This document shows positions 1 through 8,602 of a stretch of 64,000 nt of DNA, piece by piece (the stretch's first letter is position 1; the number at the start of each line of letters is the position of its first letter). The notes beneath the pieces were generated by a model. It was not told the origin of the DNA, ran no database searches, and was given only the letters and a program-made list of their open reading frames with translations. The translations under genes were made by a program, and so were the position numbers. Source of the stretch: JAAURB01 sp049647265 (GTDB taxonomy: Bacteria; Cyanobacteriota; Cyanobacteriia; Cyanobacteriales; Microcoleaceae); contig JBARXJ010000066.1 of the NCBI GenBank assembly GCA_049647265.1, positions 77,359 through 141,358 of the forward strand, given 5' to 3'.

Positions 1-2
1 GA

Positions 3-473
3 CAACCGAGTAATTCTTATATTCAATTTTGGGATACTCGTCTGACTTTAATTCAGCTACAAGATCTCGGGTGGCGCTGGAATAACCCACCCATCGATCT
101 GTTAGTCCTCAGCGCTTGTCGTAGCGCCTTAGGAGATAGACAAGCAGAACTCGGCTTTGCGGGTTTGGCGGTTCAGGCAGGGGTTCCTAGTGCCTTAGCC
201 AGCTTATGGTATGTTTCTGACCAAGGATCATTAGCTGTGATGGCTCAGTTTTACCACCAATTGCAAACCACATCAACTAAAGCAGAAGCATTAAGACAGG
301 CACAATTGGCAATGTTGAGAGGAGAGGTCAGAGTGGAGTCGGATCAACTGGTGTATGATGCAGAGGACAATAAAAGTGTTGCCCTGCCGCCTGAGTTAGC
401 CGATCAGAATCATCAAGACTTTTCTCATCCTTATTATTGGGCTGGATGGACTATTATTGGTAGTCCTTGGTAA
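3..473 (+). CDS. CHAT-domain protein, C-terminal end (partial)
   Basis: The reading frame is open from the window edge and ends at TAA 471-473, so only about 156 C-terminal residues are present. They carry the second half of a CHAT (caspase HetF associated with TPRs) domain: the catalytic-cysteine block LVLSACRSALGD (Cys codon 117-119), then GFAGLAVQAGVPSALASLW, and a typical ending with YYWAGWTIIG. The catalytic histidine block (HFATHG in the family) would lie upstream of the window. CHAT proteins are clan CD cysteine-protease-like and in cyanobacteria usually follow TPR arrays or a signal peptide. The same architecture occurs complete in this window at 27233-32188, although the two sequences differ clearly in the cysteine block (CRSALGD against CQTGLGK). 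The family assignment is firm; activity and substrate are unknown. Confidence 0.85.
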   Translation, partial: QPSNSYIQFWDTRLTLIQLQDLGWRWNNPPIDLLVLSACRSALGDRQAELGFAGLAVQAGVPSALASLWYVSDQGSLAVMAQFYHQLQTTSTKAEALRQAQLAMLRGEVRVESDQLVYDAEDNKSVALPPELADQNHQDFSHPYYWAGWTIIGSPW

Positions 474-580
474 AATTTTTACTGTGATTGTAAATTTTGA
501 CAAAATTAAATGAACTGAAAATAGGGTTAGATTTATTCTCGTGGTTAACGCTTACTGATTAGTCATGAATGAAAACTGAA

Positions 581-695
581 AATCAACCGTATTGATACGA
601 AAAATCAGAGTAACTTTACCTTGAATAATCGTTAAAAAGACTCAAGATGGTTAGATTGATTTTGGCTAAATTATAACTCTTGAATTGAGTATTTA
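581..695. repeat. Direct repeat copy A (115 bp)
   Basis: This stretch aligns without gaps to 5401-5515, with 14 mismatches by hand alignment. It includes the small palindrome CGTAT-TG-ATACG and the shared block TTGATTTTGGCTAAATTA. Its last bases touch the stop codon of the PhyH gene (693-695). Copy B lies directly in front of the RTX gene, so copy A looks like a duplicated upstream region that has lost its gene, or one end of an inserted segment. Confidence 0.8.
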
Positions 696-1508
696 TCTTA
701 ATCCCATCTTTGAAAGTTTAGCTCCTAAATTGCGTAAGTTAGATTTCCAACGGAAACCAAGATACTTGATATGATTGATGGGGTTTAAGCGTCCTGGATA
801 CAAATGAACAAATTCGGGTTGCGATCGCCCATTACGACTGATAATGAAATAAGGCGGTTCAATTCCCGGATCAAAATGTTCAATCGACATATATTCAATT
901 ACATAAGTCCATCGAGGATTTTTAGTTATATTGGGATTCGTTTTGTGGAGCATGAATGATGAGAATAAAACGACATCACCGGGTTCTGCGGCAATAAACA
1001 CAGCATCTTCAGAACGGCCTTCCCACTCTAAATGATTACCTGTTTGTCGATGAGGTAATAACTGTTTATGACTCCTTGGAACAAGCCATAGTCCACCATT
1101 ATCAGGACTCATCTCAGTCATGGCAATCCAAAGTTGATAATAACCATCTTTAAGATTACTATAGGCATTATCCTGATGCCAAGGAAATATTCCAGCGCCC
1201 GATCCTTTAGCAACCGCCTGATCCCATCTTACCCAAAAGTCTGGGCCAATAATTGGAGCTAATAAATCTATGATTCGTTGTTGAGAAATAAAGGATTGGA
1301 TGGCTTTACTTTCAAAAAATAGGCTACTATAAAAAGTTAAAGATCCCCGATCTATTCCACTGGCTCCATTTCTAGTTTTTGCTGATTTAATATCATTCTT
1401 TAGGGTTTTCATTTCTTCTGGGGCAAAGAAATTTTTCACAACAATATATCCTTGTTCTTCAAACTGTTGTCTGAGGCTTTTTTCTAATTTTTTGTTTGTT
1501 TTTTGCAT
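693..1508 (-). CDS. PhyH-family Fe(II)/2-oxoglutarate dioxygenase
   Basis: This 271-residue protein has the phytanoyl-CoA dioxygenase fold signature. The Fe(II)-binding HxD is seen as WHQDNAYS (H111, D113), and the distal histidine as FMLHKTNPN (H188). R199 follows and is the usual 2-oxoglutarate-binding arginine. NGGLWLVPRSHK between them is typical of the family. Such enzymes hydroxylate a small molecule or a protein-bound or sugar-bound substrate; the substrate cannot be read here. It is the last gene of a four-gene minus-strand operon with an aminotransferase 18 bp upstream and two glycosyltransferases, so modification of a sugar or glycoconjugate is the reasonable inference. The ATG is preceded by AGGA at good spacing. 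Confidence 0.85.
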   Translation of the reverse strand: MQKTNKKLEKSLRQQFEEQGYIVVKNFFAPEEMKTLKNDIKSAKTRNGASGIDRGSLTFYSSLFFESKAIQSFISQQRIIDLLAPIIGPDFWVRWDQAVAKGSGAGIFPWHQDNAYSNLKDGYYQLWIAMTEMSPDNGGLWLVPRSHKQLLPHRQTGNHLEWEGRSEDAVFIAAEPGDVVLFSSFMLHKTNPNITKNPRWTYVIEYMSIEHFDPGIEPPYFIISRNGRSQPEFVHLYPGRLNPINHIKYLGFRWKSNLRNLGAKLSKMGLR

Positions 1509-1526
1509 AACTTTTTCCTAATTTTT

Positions 1527-2702
1527 TTAATTAATGATTTGTTTGACGCTCAGAATAACATCTGCAACATCTTCATCGGTGAGCTTGGCAGATAAGGGCA
1601 AACTAACAGTTCTTCGTCCAAAAACCATAGCATTCGGATAATCCTCCGGCTTCCAACCCAAGGTTTGCTGATAGTAAGGATGCTCAGGAATACTGAGATA
1701 ATGAACTCCAATGCCAATATTTTCTGCGGTCATAGCATTCAAGAAATCATCGCGACAAATGCCTGTTTTTGCCTCATCAACCAAAATAGTATAAAGGTGA
1801 TAGCCATGGCGAGTTCCCACTTCGGGTTCAGCCGGTAATGTTATCGGTAAATCCTGGAATGCTTGTTGATAGCGCTGCCAAATTTCCTGACGACGTTTCC
1901 AATACTTTTCTATCCGTTTGAGCTGATGAATACCAATGGCAGCTTGTAAGTCCATCATATTGTATTTGAACCCACATTCTATCACTTGATAGTGCTTGTA
2001 GCCTTGATCTCCAAAGCGTTTCCAGGCATCTTTACTCATACCATGTAGCGCTAATATTTTTAGTCGTTCTGCATCATTTGCTCGTGTTAATATCATTCCG
2101 CCCTCACCTGTGACGATGTTTTTAGTCACATAAAAACTGAAACATCCAAAGTCACCCAATGTTCCGGCTTTTTGTCCTTTATACTCCGTTTCAATGGCGT
2201 GGGCGCAATCTTCAATCACTTTCAGATGATAACGTTGGGCAATCTCCAGAATCTGATTCATCTCACAGGGGCGGCCTGCAAAATGAACAGGTATAATTGC
2301 TTTGGTTCTAGGAGTAATTTTGGATTCAACCGCTGTGGGGTCAATATTCATCGTCACAGGGTCGATATCTGCCAAAACGGGAGTTGCGCCAGTATGTAAG
2401 ATTGAATTGACCGTTGCACAGAAGGTGAGCGCAGTGGTAATCACTTCATCTCCCGGCCCGAGTCCCGCAGCCAATAAAGCCAGATGCAGAGCCGCTGTAC
2501 AAGAGTTAACGGCGACAGCTTTGTTCGCTCCTTTGTAGGTTTTGAAATCCTGTTCAAACTGAGCCACCTTAGGGCCAGTTCCCAGCCATCCAGTCTTCAT
2601 GCTGGCAATCACTTCTTGAATTTCTGCTTCTTCAATCGCCGGAGAACCAAAAACCAGAAATTGATCTTTTGAGCGTATCGGTTTTTTAAAGTCTACAATC
2701 AC
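1527..2702 (-). CDS. DegT/DnrJ/EryC1/StrS-type PLP-dependent sugar aminotransferase
   Basis: The 391-residue protein is full length for the family that transfers an amino group from glutamate to a nucleotide-linked keto-sugar. Visible landmarks are GTGPKVAQFE near residue 45, the NSCTAALHLALLA cofactor-binding stretch (about 66-78), VIEDCAHAIETEYKGQKAGT (about 162-181), and the PLP Schiff-base lysine K194 in FYVTKNIVTGEGG. The pattern resembles ArnB/WecE/PseC-like enzymes. The start read here is GTG at 2702, since no ATG lies close by. Spacing is 36 bp from the upstream glycosyltransferase and 18 bp to the PhyH gene, so it is operonic. It would make an amino-sugar for the glycan built by the neighbouring transferases; the particular sugar is not determinable. 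Confidence 0.88.
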   Translation of the reverse strand: MIVDFKKPIRSKDQFLVFGSPAIEEAEIQEVIASMKTGWLGTGPKVAQFEQDFKTYKGANKAVAVNSCTAALHLALLAAGLGPGDEVITTALTFCATVNSILHTGATPVLADIDPVTMNIDPTAVESKITPRTKAIIPVHFAGRPCEMNQILEIAQRYHLKVIEDCAHAIETEYKGQKAGTLGDFGCFSFYVTKNIVTGEGGMILTRANDAERLKILALHGMSKDAWKRFGDQGYKHYQVIECGFKYNMMDLQAAIGIHQLKRIEKYWKRRQEIWQRYQQAFQDLPITLPAEPEVGTRHGYHLYTILVDEAKTGICRDDFLNAMTAENIGIGVHYLSIPEHPYYQQTLGWKPEDYPNAMVFGRRTVSLPLSAKLTDEDVADVILSVKQIIN

Positions 2703-2738
2703 GATAGTTTTCTAAGCCTCAATAAAATGATGAGAAAT

Positions 2739-3749
2739 TTATTGGCTAGTCGAGGTTTTATATTCGATTAGAACTGACTGCCGTCCAAATAAGCGATCGC
2801 GGTAAAATTGGATTTGACCGAGTAATTCGGGAAACTTAGCCAGAACACAAAAGCTGCTATACAAAAGATTTTCCCGCCAACTCCAAGAATAGGTTTGATA
2901 GAAACGAAATATCTTTGCCAATTGCATCAGATAAGCAATCAATAGCAGCAAACTCCACCCTCCGACAAACCAGAATCCCACAAAGCAACACATTGGCATC
3001 CAAAAAGCCCACAGCCATATCCTGCGGCTTTCTTTCACCCAATGTTTTTCTGGAGTATGTCCATACATCCAGGCTCCCTCAGCGTAGGCATAGCCATTTC
3101 GTAGAGCGCGTTTCCACCACTGACTAAAGCGAGTGATATCAGCATCATGGCAAGTCATGTCTGCATCGAGTCGGAGAATTTTCCAACCCTTTAGGCGGAG
3201 TCGAATACAGAGTTCTGGGTCTTCTCCAGCGATTATACTTGGGTTATAGCCATTGACTTGCTCAAAAGCAGTGACCCGCATCAAGGCATCACCTGTGCTA
3301 TTTTTGACTTCACCAGTGGGAAAGTCCCACTCCAACTCACACAGCAAGTTATAGATAGAAGCTTGAGGAAATTTTTCTCGCCGCCGTCCACAGACCACTC
3401 CCAATTGAGGCTGAGATTGACAAACCTCTATCGCTTGTTTGAGCCAGCCTGCAACTAACTCACAATCCCCATCGACAAACTGCACAAATTCCAAGTCCGG
3501 ACACATTTCTAAAAGCCGATAAAACCCAGTATTGCGCGCACGGGCGGCAGTAAATGGAATAGATGAATCTAACTCTATCGTCTCAATTCCAAGAGTTCGA
3601 GCAAACTCAGGGCTGTTATCGGTAGAACCTGAGTCTACATAAACGAGCAAATCAGATTCAGTTAGAATAGAGTGCAAGCACTGCTTCAGGCGATCGCCTT
3701 CATTGCGACCAATGGCTACAACTCCAACATTTGTCGGTTTAGATCTCAT
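2739..3749 (-). CDS. Family 2 glycosyltransferase, membrane-anchored
   Basis: The 336 residues begin with a GT-A fold: VGVVAIGRNEGDRLKQCL (about 8-25), the nucleotide-binding VYVDSGSTDNS (about 36-46), and a metal-binding acidic block FVDGDCEL (about 92-99). GEDPELCIRLRLKGW (about 175-189) is the acceptor-side ED motif found in many GT2 enzymes. A strongly hydrophobic stretch, WAFWMPMCCFVGFWFVGGWS, at about 246-265, and the region after it give one or two membrane segments. It likely adds a sugar to a lipid- or membrane-bound acceptor. It lies 25 bp downstream of the other glycosyltransferase and 36 bp upstream of the aminotransferase. Donor and acceptor are unknown. Confidence 0.85.
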   Translation of the reverse strand: MRSKPTNVGVVAIGRNEGDRLKQCLHSILTESDLLVYVDSGSTDNSPEFARTLGIETIELDSSIPFTAARARNTGFYRLLEMCPDLEFVQFVDGDCELVAGWLKQAIEVCQSQPQLGVVCGRRREKFPQASIYNLLCELEWDFPTGEVKNSTGDALMRVTAFEQVNGYNPSIIAGEDPELCIRLRLKGWKILRLDADMTCHDADITRFSQWWKRALRNGYAYAEGAWMYGHTPEKHWVKESRRIWLWAFWMPMCCFVGFWFVGGWSLLLLIAYLMQLAKIFRFYQTYSWSWRENLLYSSFCVLAKFPELLGQIQFYRDRLFGRQSVLIEYKTSTSQ

Positions 3750-3774
3750 AATATTTCTCTGACAATGATCAAAT

Positions 3775-4656
3775 TTAGGTTAAGTGAAGTGTTGTTGTTT
3801 CAGACTTCATTTTGGTTAGGGCTTGATAGACCTGTAAACGATGTTGATCAAACTGATTTTCTGTAAAAGTTGCGACCCCTGAAGTTTGGGTTGTTTTACA
3901 TTGTCGGATAGCGCTAGCCTTGTGGATTCTAGGATGACCGATTCCGGTTTTACTGATAACAATATCATCCGCCCAATACTCAATAGATTCTTGAGTCGCA
4001 TATCCATTGTCGATCAGTTTTTGGGTGTATTCTAAATAGTTTTTGATGTGAGTTTGAGTCACTGCGTAGATATTGTACAAAAATTCGACTTCTATCTCTT
4101 GACTCATGACGTATTCGCCATCCGCACGACGACCGATAAAACCATGAGGGATTTCGGGTTGATTAATCAGTTGTTGAAATAACACTGCAAGTTGAGTTGG
4201 ATTCATTAACATATCATCATCAATCACAATAAAATAATCGGCATTTTTTTGTTGACTGGCAATAATCCAACCATATCCACACCCTCGGCGAACCGAATGA
4301 TTAATCAGTGTGACACGACGGTCATTAATTTTGACCCAATCTTCCAGCTTAATGTCTGGATTATGATTACTAATAATTATTTTTTCAACAAAGTTACACT
4401 TTAAAGTGGAGCGAACAAGGGGTTGTAAATTTCTAGCACGACTGGCATGATAACTCGGAACGATGATTGTCACTTTCTTGTCCGTTTCTAGATACACCGC
4501 AGAGCTGATATATCCTTGTAAACACCATTTCTGATAGAGGAGTTCTCGCATTCTGGAGCGACCCCAATTCCATATCAATTTTAGAGCTTTCTCCGGAATT
4601 GGGATGATTTTAGAAAGTTTTTTCAATCTATTATTCATCTGTTTTAGTAAATGCAC
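3775..4656 (-). CDS. Glycosyltransferase, GT2-like
   Basis: The 293-residue protein has a GT-A-like core: VTIIVPSYHASRARNLQPLV (about 63-82), IIISNHNPDI (about 93-102), and the metal-binding triad DYFIVIDDDMLM (about 140-151). No transmembrane helix is obvious. It is the promoter-proximal gene of the four-gene minus-strand operon. The frame opens with GTG at 4656 next to a weak AAAG; an ATG six codons later (4638) is an equally possible start. The family is likely glycosyltransferase, but similarity to the usual GT2 signature is looser in the second half, so the donor-sugar class is left open. Confidence 0.75.
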   Translation of the reverse strand: MHLLKQMNNRLKKLSKIIPIPEKALKLIWNWGRSRMRELLYQKWCLQGYISSAVYLETDKKVTIIVPSYHASRARNLQPLVRSTLKCNFVEKIIISNHNPDIKLEDWVKINDRRVTLINHSVRRGCGYGWIIASQQKNADYFIVIDDDMLMNPTQLAVLFQQLINQPEIPHGFIGRRADGEYVMSQEIEVEFLYNIYAVTQTHIKNYLEYTQKLIDNGYATQESIEYWADDIVISKTGIGHPRIHKASAIRQCKTTQTSGVATFTENQFDQHRLQVYQALTKMKSETTTLHLT

Positions 4657-5400
4657 CTTTATTTTTTGTACTAAGACTCATTTCTCAAAACGCTAGTATT
4701 TATTTTTAAAGGTAAGTTGCAAAATTTCCTCTAATTTCATACATTTAGACTCAAAAATTAATAGTTTGATATCGGCATAAATATCAGTCTAAATTAAGAG
4801 AAAAACTGTAAATGTATACAATTTTACAAACTTACTATATAACCTTGATCTCAATATATTTAAAATAAAATTGAGAAGAATAATTAATAAAAATACATTA
4901 AAAAAATAGTCTAAAAAAAACTTTAGAGTAATAAATAATATATTTTTTAATAAGTTAATGTGAGTTAAAGCCCACATCTTTATTTCACCTCACCGACTTC
5001 CGCACAATGGCTTAGGGCTGATGGTCGTTTCTCTATCCGAATGGGAATAGAGGCTATATATGGTTTTCTGAAATTGAGCTATTTTTTTACGGAGATCTGA
5101 AATTTTTTTTGAGACAGTCAGGATTAATTGAAGCTGTAATTCCCACCACGACGATAATAGAGGAAATTTGGAAAAGTTACATCAACCCACAAAAAAACGG
5201 GATGCTAACTCTGTATAATAGATTAGCCAAAACCTTTCTTAGGGGGTAGAGCAAGGAGTTGCTTAATCTGTTTATGGTCAGCTTCGATATTGGCATTGAT
5301 GTATTATTAGGTCATCAGTACACGTTTACTTGAAGTCGGTATAGCGATGACAAAATTAAATCAAGAAGAAAAAAATGACCCGTTATGAATTAGAAATTAA
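4657..5400. other. Long AT-rich intergenic region with a possible gene remnant
   Basis: This gap lies between the glycosyltransferase operon (leftward) and copy B of the direct repeat. The first 320 bases are extremely A/T-rich and must hold the operon promoter. From 5022 to 5249 one plus-strand frame is open for about 75 codons and reads like protein (it includes IEEIWKSYINPQKNGML), but it has no ATG/GTG start and ends at TAG. I regard it as a probable decayed gene fragment. No transposase motif or terminal inverted repeat was recognised. Confidence 0.5.
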
Positions 5401-5515
5401 TATCAACCGTATTTATACGGAAAATAGGAGTTATTTTACCTTTAATAATCGTTAAAAATACTCAAGGTAGTTTGATTGATTTTGGCTAAATTAGAACTAT
5501 TGAATTGAGTATTTA
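5401..5515. repeat. Direct repeat copy B (115 bp), upstream of the RTX gene
   Basis: It matches 581-695 over its full length in the same orientation with no indels. It ends seven bases before the ATG of the RTX gene, so it probably carries that gene's promoter and leader. The segment between the two copies holds the complete glycosylation operon. Confidence 0.8.
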
Positions 5516-5521
5516 CTAGAC

Positions 5522-6217
5522 ATGGCAACTATTAATTTAGTAACAGATCCTAACGCCACAGCAACCGCAGAACGAGATCTAATTATTGGGACTCTTGAAG
5601 CAGATATTGCTTTTGGTTTGAATGGCAACGATGCAATTAATGGTTCATCAGGGCATGATTTATTATTTGGTAATCGAGGTAATGATAATATGCATGGCAA
5701 TCAAGATAATGACACAATCTATGGCGGAAAAGGAAAAGATTCAGTTTATGGCGATAATGACCATGATCTATTATTTGGTAATTTAGCAGCAGATATCTTA
5801 AATGGAGGCAGTGGAGATGATACACTTTACGGCGGGCAAGAGAATGATCACTTAACAGGAAGTGTAGGAGATGATGTTCTTTCTGGCGATAAAGGTTTAG
5901 ATTATTTGATGGGTAATGACGGAATTGATACGTTCGTCTTGCAACCCGGTGGCGGCGCAGATTATATTGTAGATTTTATCGATCAACGAGATCAAATTGG
6001 ATTAGCGGGTGGCTTATCTTTTAATCAAATTACGATTTCAACAGTGGATAAACAATCTATTCAAACAATTCCTGTTGCTAACACTGATGCTGATGATATC
6101 GCAATAACTATAGCAGCCACTGGAGAAGTCATTGGTGTGATTAAATCTTCTGTTTTGGGCGTAAGTGAAGACTTAACCCCCTTCAACTTCGATCAATCTG
6201 ATTTTACTTCTCTATAA
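5522..6217 (+). CDS. RTX (hemolysin-type) calcium-binding repeat protein
   Basis: The 231-residue protein has about ten glycine- and aspartate-rich nonapeptides between residues 18 and 130, for example GGSGDDTLY, GDKGLDYLM and GNDGIDTFV, the last two marking the end of the beta-roll. A C-terminal domain follows, with VVDF-like IVDFIDQRDQIGLAGGLSF (about 150-168) and DDIAITIAATGEVIGVI (about 191-207), typical of the end of cyanobacterial RTX proteins. There is no N-terminal signal peptide, which fits type I secretion with a C-terminal signal. No enzymatic domain is present, so a structural or adhesive calcium-binding role is inferred. No exporter gene is in the window. The ATG sits immediately after repeat copy B without a clear Shine-Dalgarno. 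Confidence 0.88.
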   Translation: MATINLVTDPNATATAERDLIIGTLEADIAFGLNGNDAINGSSGHDLLFGNRGNDNMHGNQDNDTIYGGKGKDSVYGDNDHDLLFGNLAADILNGGSGDDTLYGGQENDHLTGSVGDDVLSGDKGLDYLMGNDGIDTFVLQPGGGADYIVDFIDQRDQIGLAGGLSFNQITISTVDKQSIQTIPVANTDADDIAITIAATGEVIGVIKSSVLGVSEDLTPFNFDQSDFTSL

Positions 6218-6302
6218 CTTCTCAGCGATTGATATCTACACAGGTGAATGATAAAACGTTACAATTCTCAAAATAAGAGATCTACTCATCCCAACGATAA
6301 CG

Positions 6303-7037
6303 ATGGAAGCCCTACAAACACAACTCTACGAAGTTGCCCAATTTGCCAATACCCAGGTTCAAACCCAACTGACTCATCTGAGTTGGGCTAGTATTGGGAT
6401 CATTTTTGCAGCCGGGTTACTGACTAGCCTCACCCCCTGTATGTTATCGATGCTACCCATCACCATCGGTTATATTGGCGGCTATGAAACGCAAAACCGT
6501 TGGCAAGCGGCTACCCAGTCGAGTTGGTTTGCCTTAGGACTGGCTACCACATTAGCTGGCTTAGGCATTGCCGCCACTCTGTTGGGACGAGTTTATGGAC
6601 AAGTGGGTATTGGACTTCCCATCATTGTTAGTTTGATTGCGATTCTGATGGGGTTAAACTTATTAGAAGCCTTACCCATCCCGTTACCCTCCTTCGATAC
6701 AATGGGATGGATTCCTAAAAATTTACCGACAGGTGTTCGATCTTATTTCCTCGGATTAACTTTTGGTTTAGTTGCTTCTCCCTGTAGTACTCCGGTATTG
6801 GCAACGTTGCTGGCTTGGGTTTCGACGACGGGAGATTTAATCTTAGGCGGAGTCTTATTACTGGCTTATGCAGCGGGTTATGTTGCCCCCTTAATTCTGG
6901 CAGGAACCTTTACAGCTACGATTAAAAAGTTACTGGCTTTACGACAATGGTCTAGTTGGATTACACCCGTTAGTGGGGCATTACTCGTAGGATTTGGCGT
7001 ATTTTCCCTGTTATTTCGTATAGTTCCGATTGTTTAA
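6303..7037 (+). CDS. ccdA: Cytochrome c biogenesis protein CcdA
   Basis: The 244-residue membrane protein belongs to the CcdA/DsbD-gamma family, which carries reducing equivalents from cytoplasmic or stromal thioredoxin across the membrane to reduce apocytochrome c cysteines. The two redox cysteines are in SLTPCMLSMLP (C46) and ASPCSTPVLAT (C161), each within a hydrophobic segment, and six membrane helices can be counted. The size is typical of the cyanobacterial and chloroplast form without extra domains. The next gene, ccs1, starts four bases after this stop codon, giving the classic system II pair that delivers haem and reductant for c-type cytochromes such as cytochromes f and c6. Confidence 0.93.
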   Translation: MEALQTQLYEVAQFANTQVQTQLTHLSWASIGIIFAAGLLTSLTPCMLSMLPITIGYIGGYETQNRWQAATQSSWFALGLATTLAGLGIAATLLGRVYGQVGIGLPIIVSLIAILMGLNLLEALPIPLPSFDTMGWIPKNLPTGVRSYFLGLTFGLVASPCSTPVLATLLAWVSTTGDLILGGVLLLAYAAGYVAPLILAGTFTATIKKLLALRQWSSWITPVSGALLVGFGVFSLLFRIVPIV

Positions 7038-7040
7038 TTC

Positions 7041-8405
7041 ATGACTTCAAAAAATATATTTTTATCTAAACTTTCAACCTGGGGACAAATTCCTCAAACA
7101 TTTTTTAAAAAAGAAGTTTTACCGCTACTCGCTGATTTAAGATTAGCAATTATTTTGTTACTGCTGATTGCAGTTTTTAGTGTATCTGGAACGGTTATAG
7201 AACAAGGTCAATCGATTGATTTTTACCAAACGAACTATCCAGAAAGTCCGGCGTTATTTGGCTTTCTAACTTGGAAAGTAATTCTGTTGATCGGTTTGGA
7301 TCAAGTTTATCAAACCTGGTGGTTTTTATCTTTGTTAATTTTATTTGGTTCGAGTCTAACAGCTTGTACGTTTACGCGACAACTTCCGACGTTAAAATCG
7401 GCCCGTCGTTGGCAATATTATCAAAGACCGCAACAATTTAAAAATTTAGCTTTAAGTACAGAATTAGAACTCAATTCTCTAGATAATCTTGAAAATGTTT
7501 TAAAAAAGCGTTATTTTAAAGTCTTTCAAGAAGACAATAAATTATATGCCCGTCGAGGGATTATAGGTCGAATTGGGCCGATTGTGGTTCATGCCAGTAT
7601 GCTGATTATTTTAGCCGGATCAATTATTGGTGCATTTACTGGATTTATGGCGCAAGAAATGGTTCCCAGCGGCGCTACTTTCAAGGTTCAACATATCTTT
7701 AATGCGGGACGCTTTTCTGAGAGTCAAGTTCCTCAAGATTGGTCTGTTAAAGTCAATCGATTTTGGATTGATTATACACCTGATGGGGTAATCGATCAAT
7801 TTTATTCTGATTTATCAGTTTTGAATGATCAAGGGGAAGAAGTTGACCGTAAAACGATTCATGTCAATCAACCCTTACGGTATGATGGCGTTACTTTTTA
7901 TCAAGCAGATTGGGGTATTGCGGGTATTCGAGTCAGGGTGAATAATAGCCCTTCTTTTCTGTTACCTATGGCGCAATTAGATACCAATGGACAAGGGAGA
8001 ATATGGGGAACTTGGGTTCCGACTAAACCTGATTTAACAGAAGGAGTATCAGTACTCGTTAAAGATTTACAAGGGACTGTTTTTATCTATAAAGAAACAG
8101 GAGAATTAATTGCAACTGCCCGAGAAGGAAATAGTACAACGATCAACGAAACAATTACTCTTCATATCGATCAATTGGTGGGAAGTACAGGACTACAAAT
8201 CAAATCAGATCCGGGTATTCCGATTGTTTATCTAGGGTTTGGTTTATTAATGATTAGTGTATTAATGAGTTATATTTCTCATTCTCAAATCTGGGTCTTA
8301 AAGTCTGGCGATCGCTTATATTTAGGCGCGAAAACAAACCGGGCAAAAGTTGCATTTGAACGAGAGGTTTTAGGGATTATTGATGAAGTTGAATCTGCCT
8401 CATAG
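7041..8405 (+). CDS. ccs1: Cytochrome c synthesis protein Ccs1 (ResB-like)
   Basis: The 454-residue protein is of the ResB/Ccs1 family of system II cytochrome c maturation. Residues 25-45 (LRLAIILLLLIAVFSVSGTV), about 80-100 and about 170-195 (IGPIVVHASMLIILAGSIIG, containing the conserved histidine VVH thought to ligate haem) form membrane segments. A large lumenal domain follows, with the family marker YDGVTFYQADWGIAGI (about 280-295), and there is one more helix near 395-415. It acts with CcsA (not in the window) as haem lyase on the lumenal side. The ATG lies four bases after ccdA, so the two are cotranscribed and probably translationally coupled. Confidence 0.93.
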   Translation: MTSKNIFLSKLSTWGQIPQTFFKKEVLPLLADLRLAIILLLLIAVFSVSGTVIEQGQSIDFYQTNYPESPALFGFLTWKVILLIGLDQVYQTWWFLSLLILFGSSLTACTFTRQLPTLKSARRWQYYQRPQQFKNLALSTELELNSLDNLENVLKKRYFKVFQEDNKLYARRGIIGRIGPIVVHASMLIILAGSIIGAFTGFMAQEMVPSGATFKVQHIFNAGRFSESQVPQDWSVKVNRFWIDYTPDGVIDQFYSDLSVLNDQGEEVDRKTIHVNQPLRYDGVTFYQADWGIAGIRVRVNNSPSFLLPMAQLDTNGQGRIWGTWVPTKPDLTEGVSVLVKDLQGTVFIYKETGELIATAREGNSTTINETITLHIDQLVGSTGLQIKSDPGIPIVYLGFGLLMISVLMSYISHSQIWVLKSGDRLYLGAKTNRAKVAFEREVLGIIDEVESAS

Positions 8406-8550
8406 TCTTAATTTAACGTGAATTATACAATTAAAATAAACCCCTATCCCCTAATATGAGAAAGACTTCAAAACACTAATTTTTCTTCATTTTTCAAAGA
8501 TGTTTAAGCCCTTTTTTATTAAACAATAGTCCTAAAGAGACACAATTTCT

Positions 8551-8567
8551 CTCTCCTCGTAGGAGAG
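8551..8567. terminator. Short hairpin between convergent genes
   Basis: CTCTCCT-CGT-AGGAGAG forms a perfect 7-bp stem with a 3-base loop between the convergent ends of ccs1 and the P450 gene. No clean T-run follows on either strand, so terminator function is only plausible. Confidence 0.35.
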
Positions 8568-8602
8568 GGTTAGGGAGAGGTCGATCCGTTAATTTATAAA
8601 CT

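Noticed and set aside
4789..4977. Leftward 62-codon hydrophobic frame
   Set aside because: Extremely A/T-rich DNA produces Leu/Ile/Phe codons by chance; no ribosome binding site or homology was recognised.
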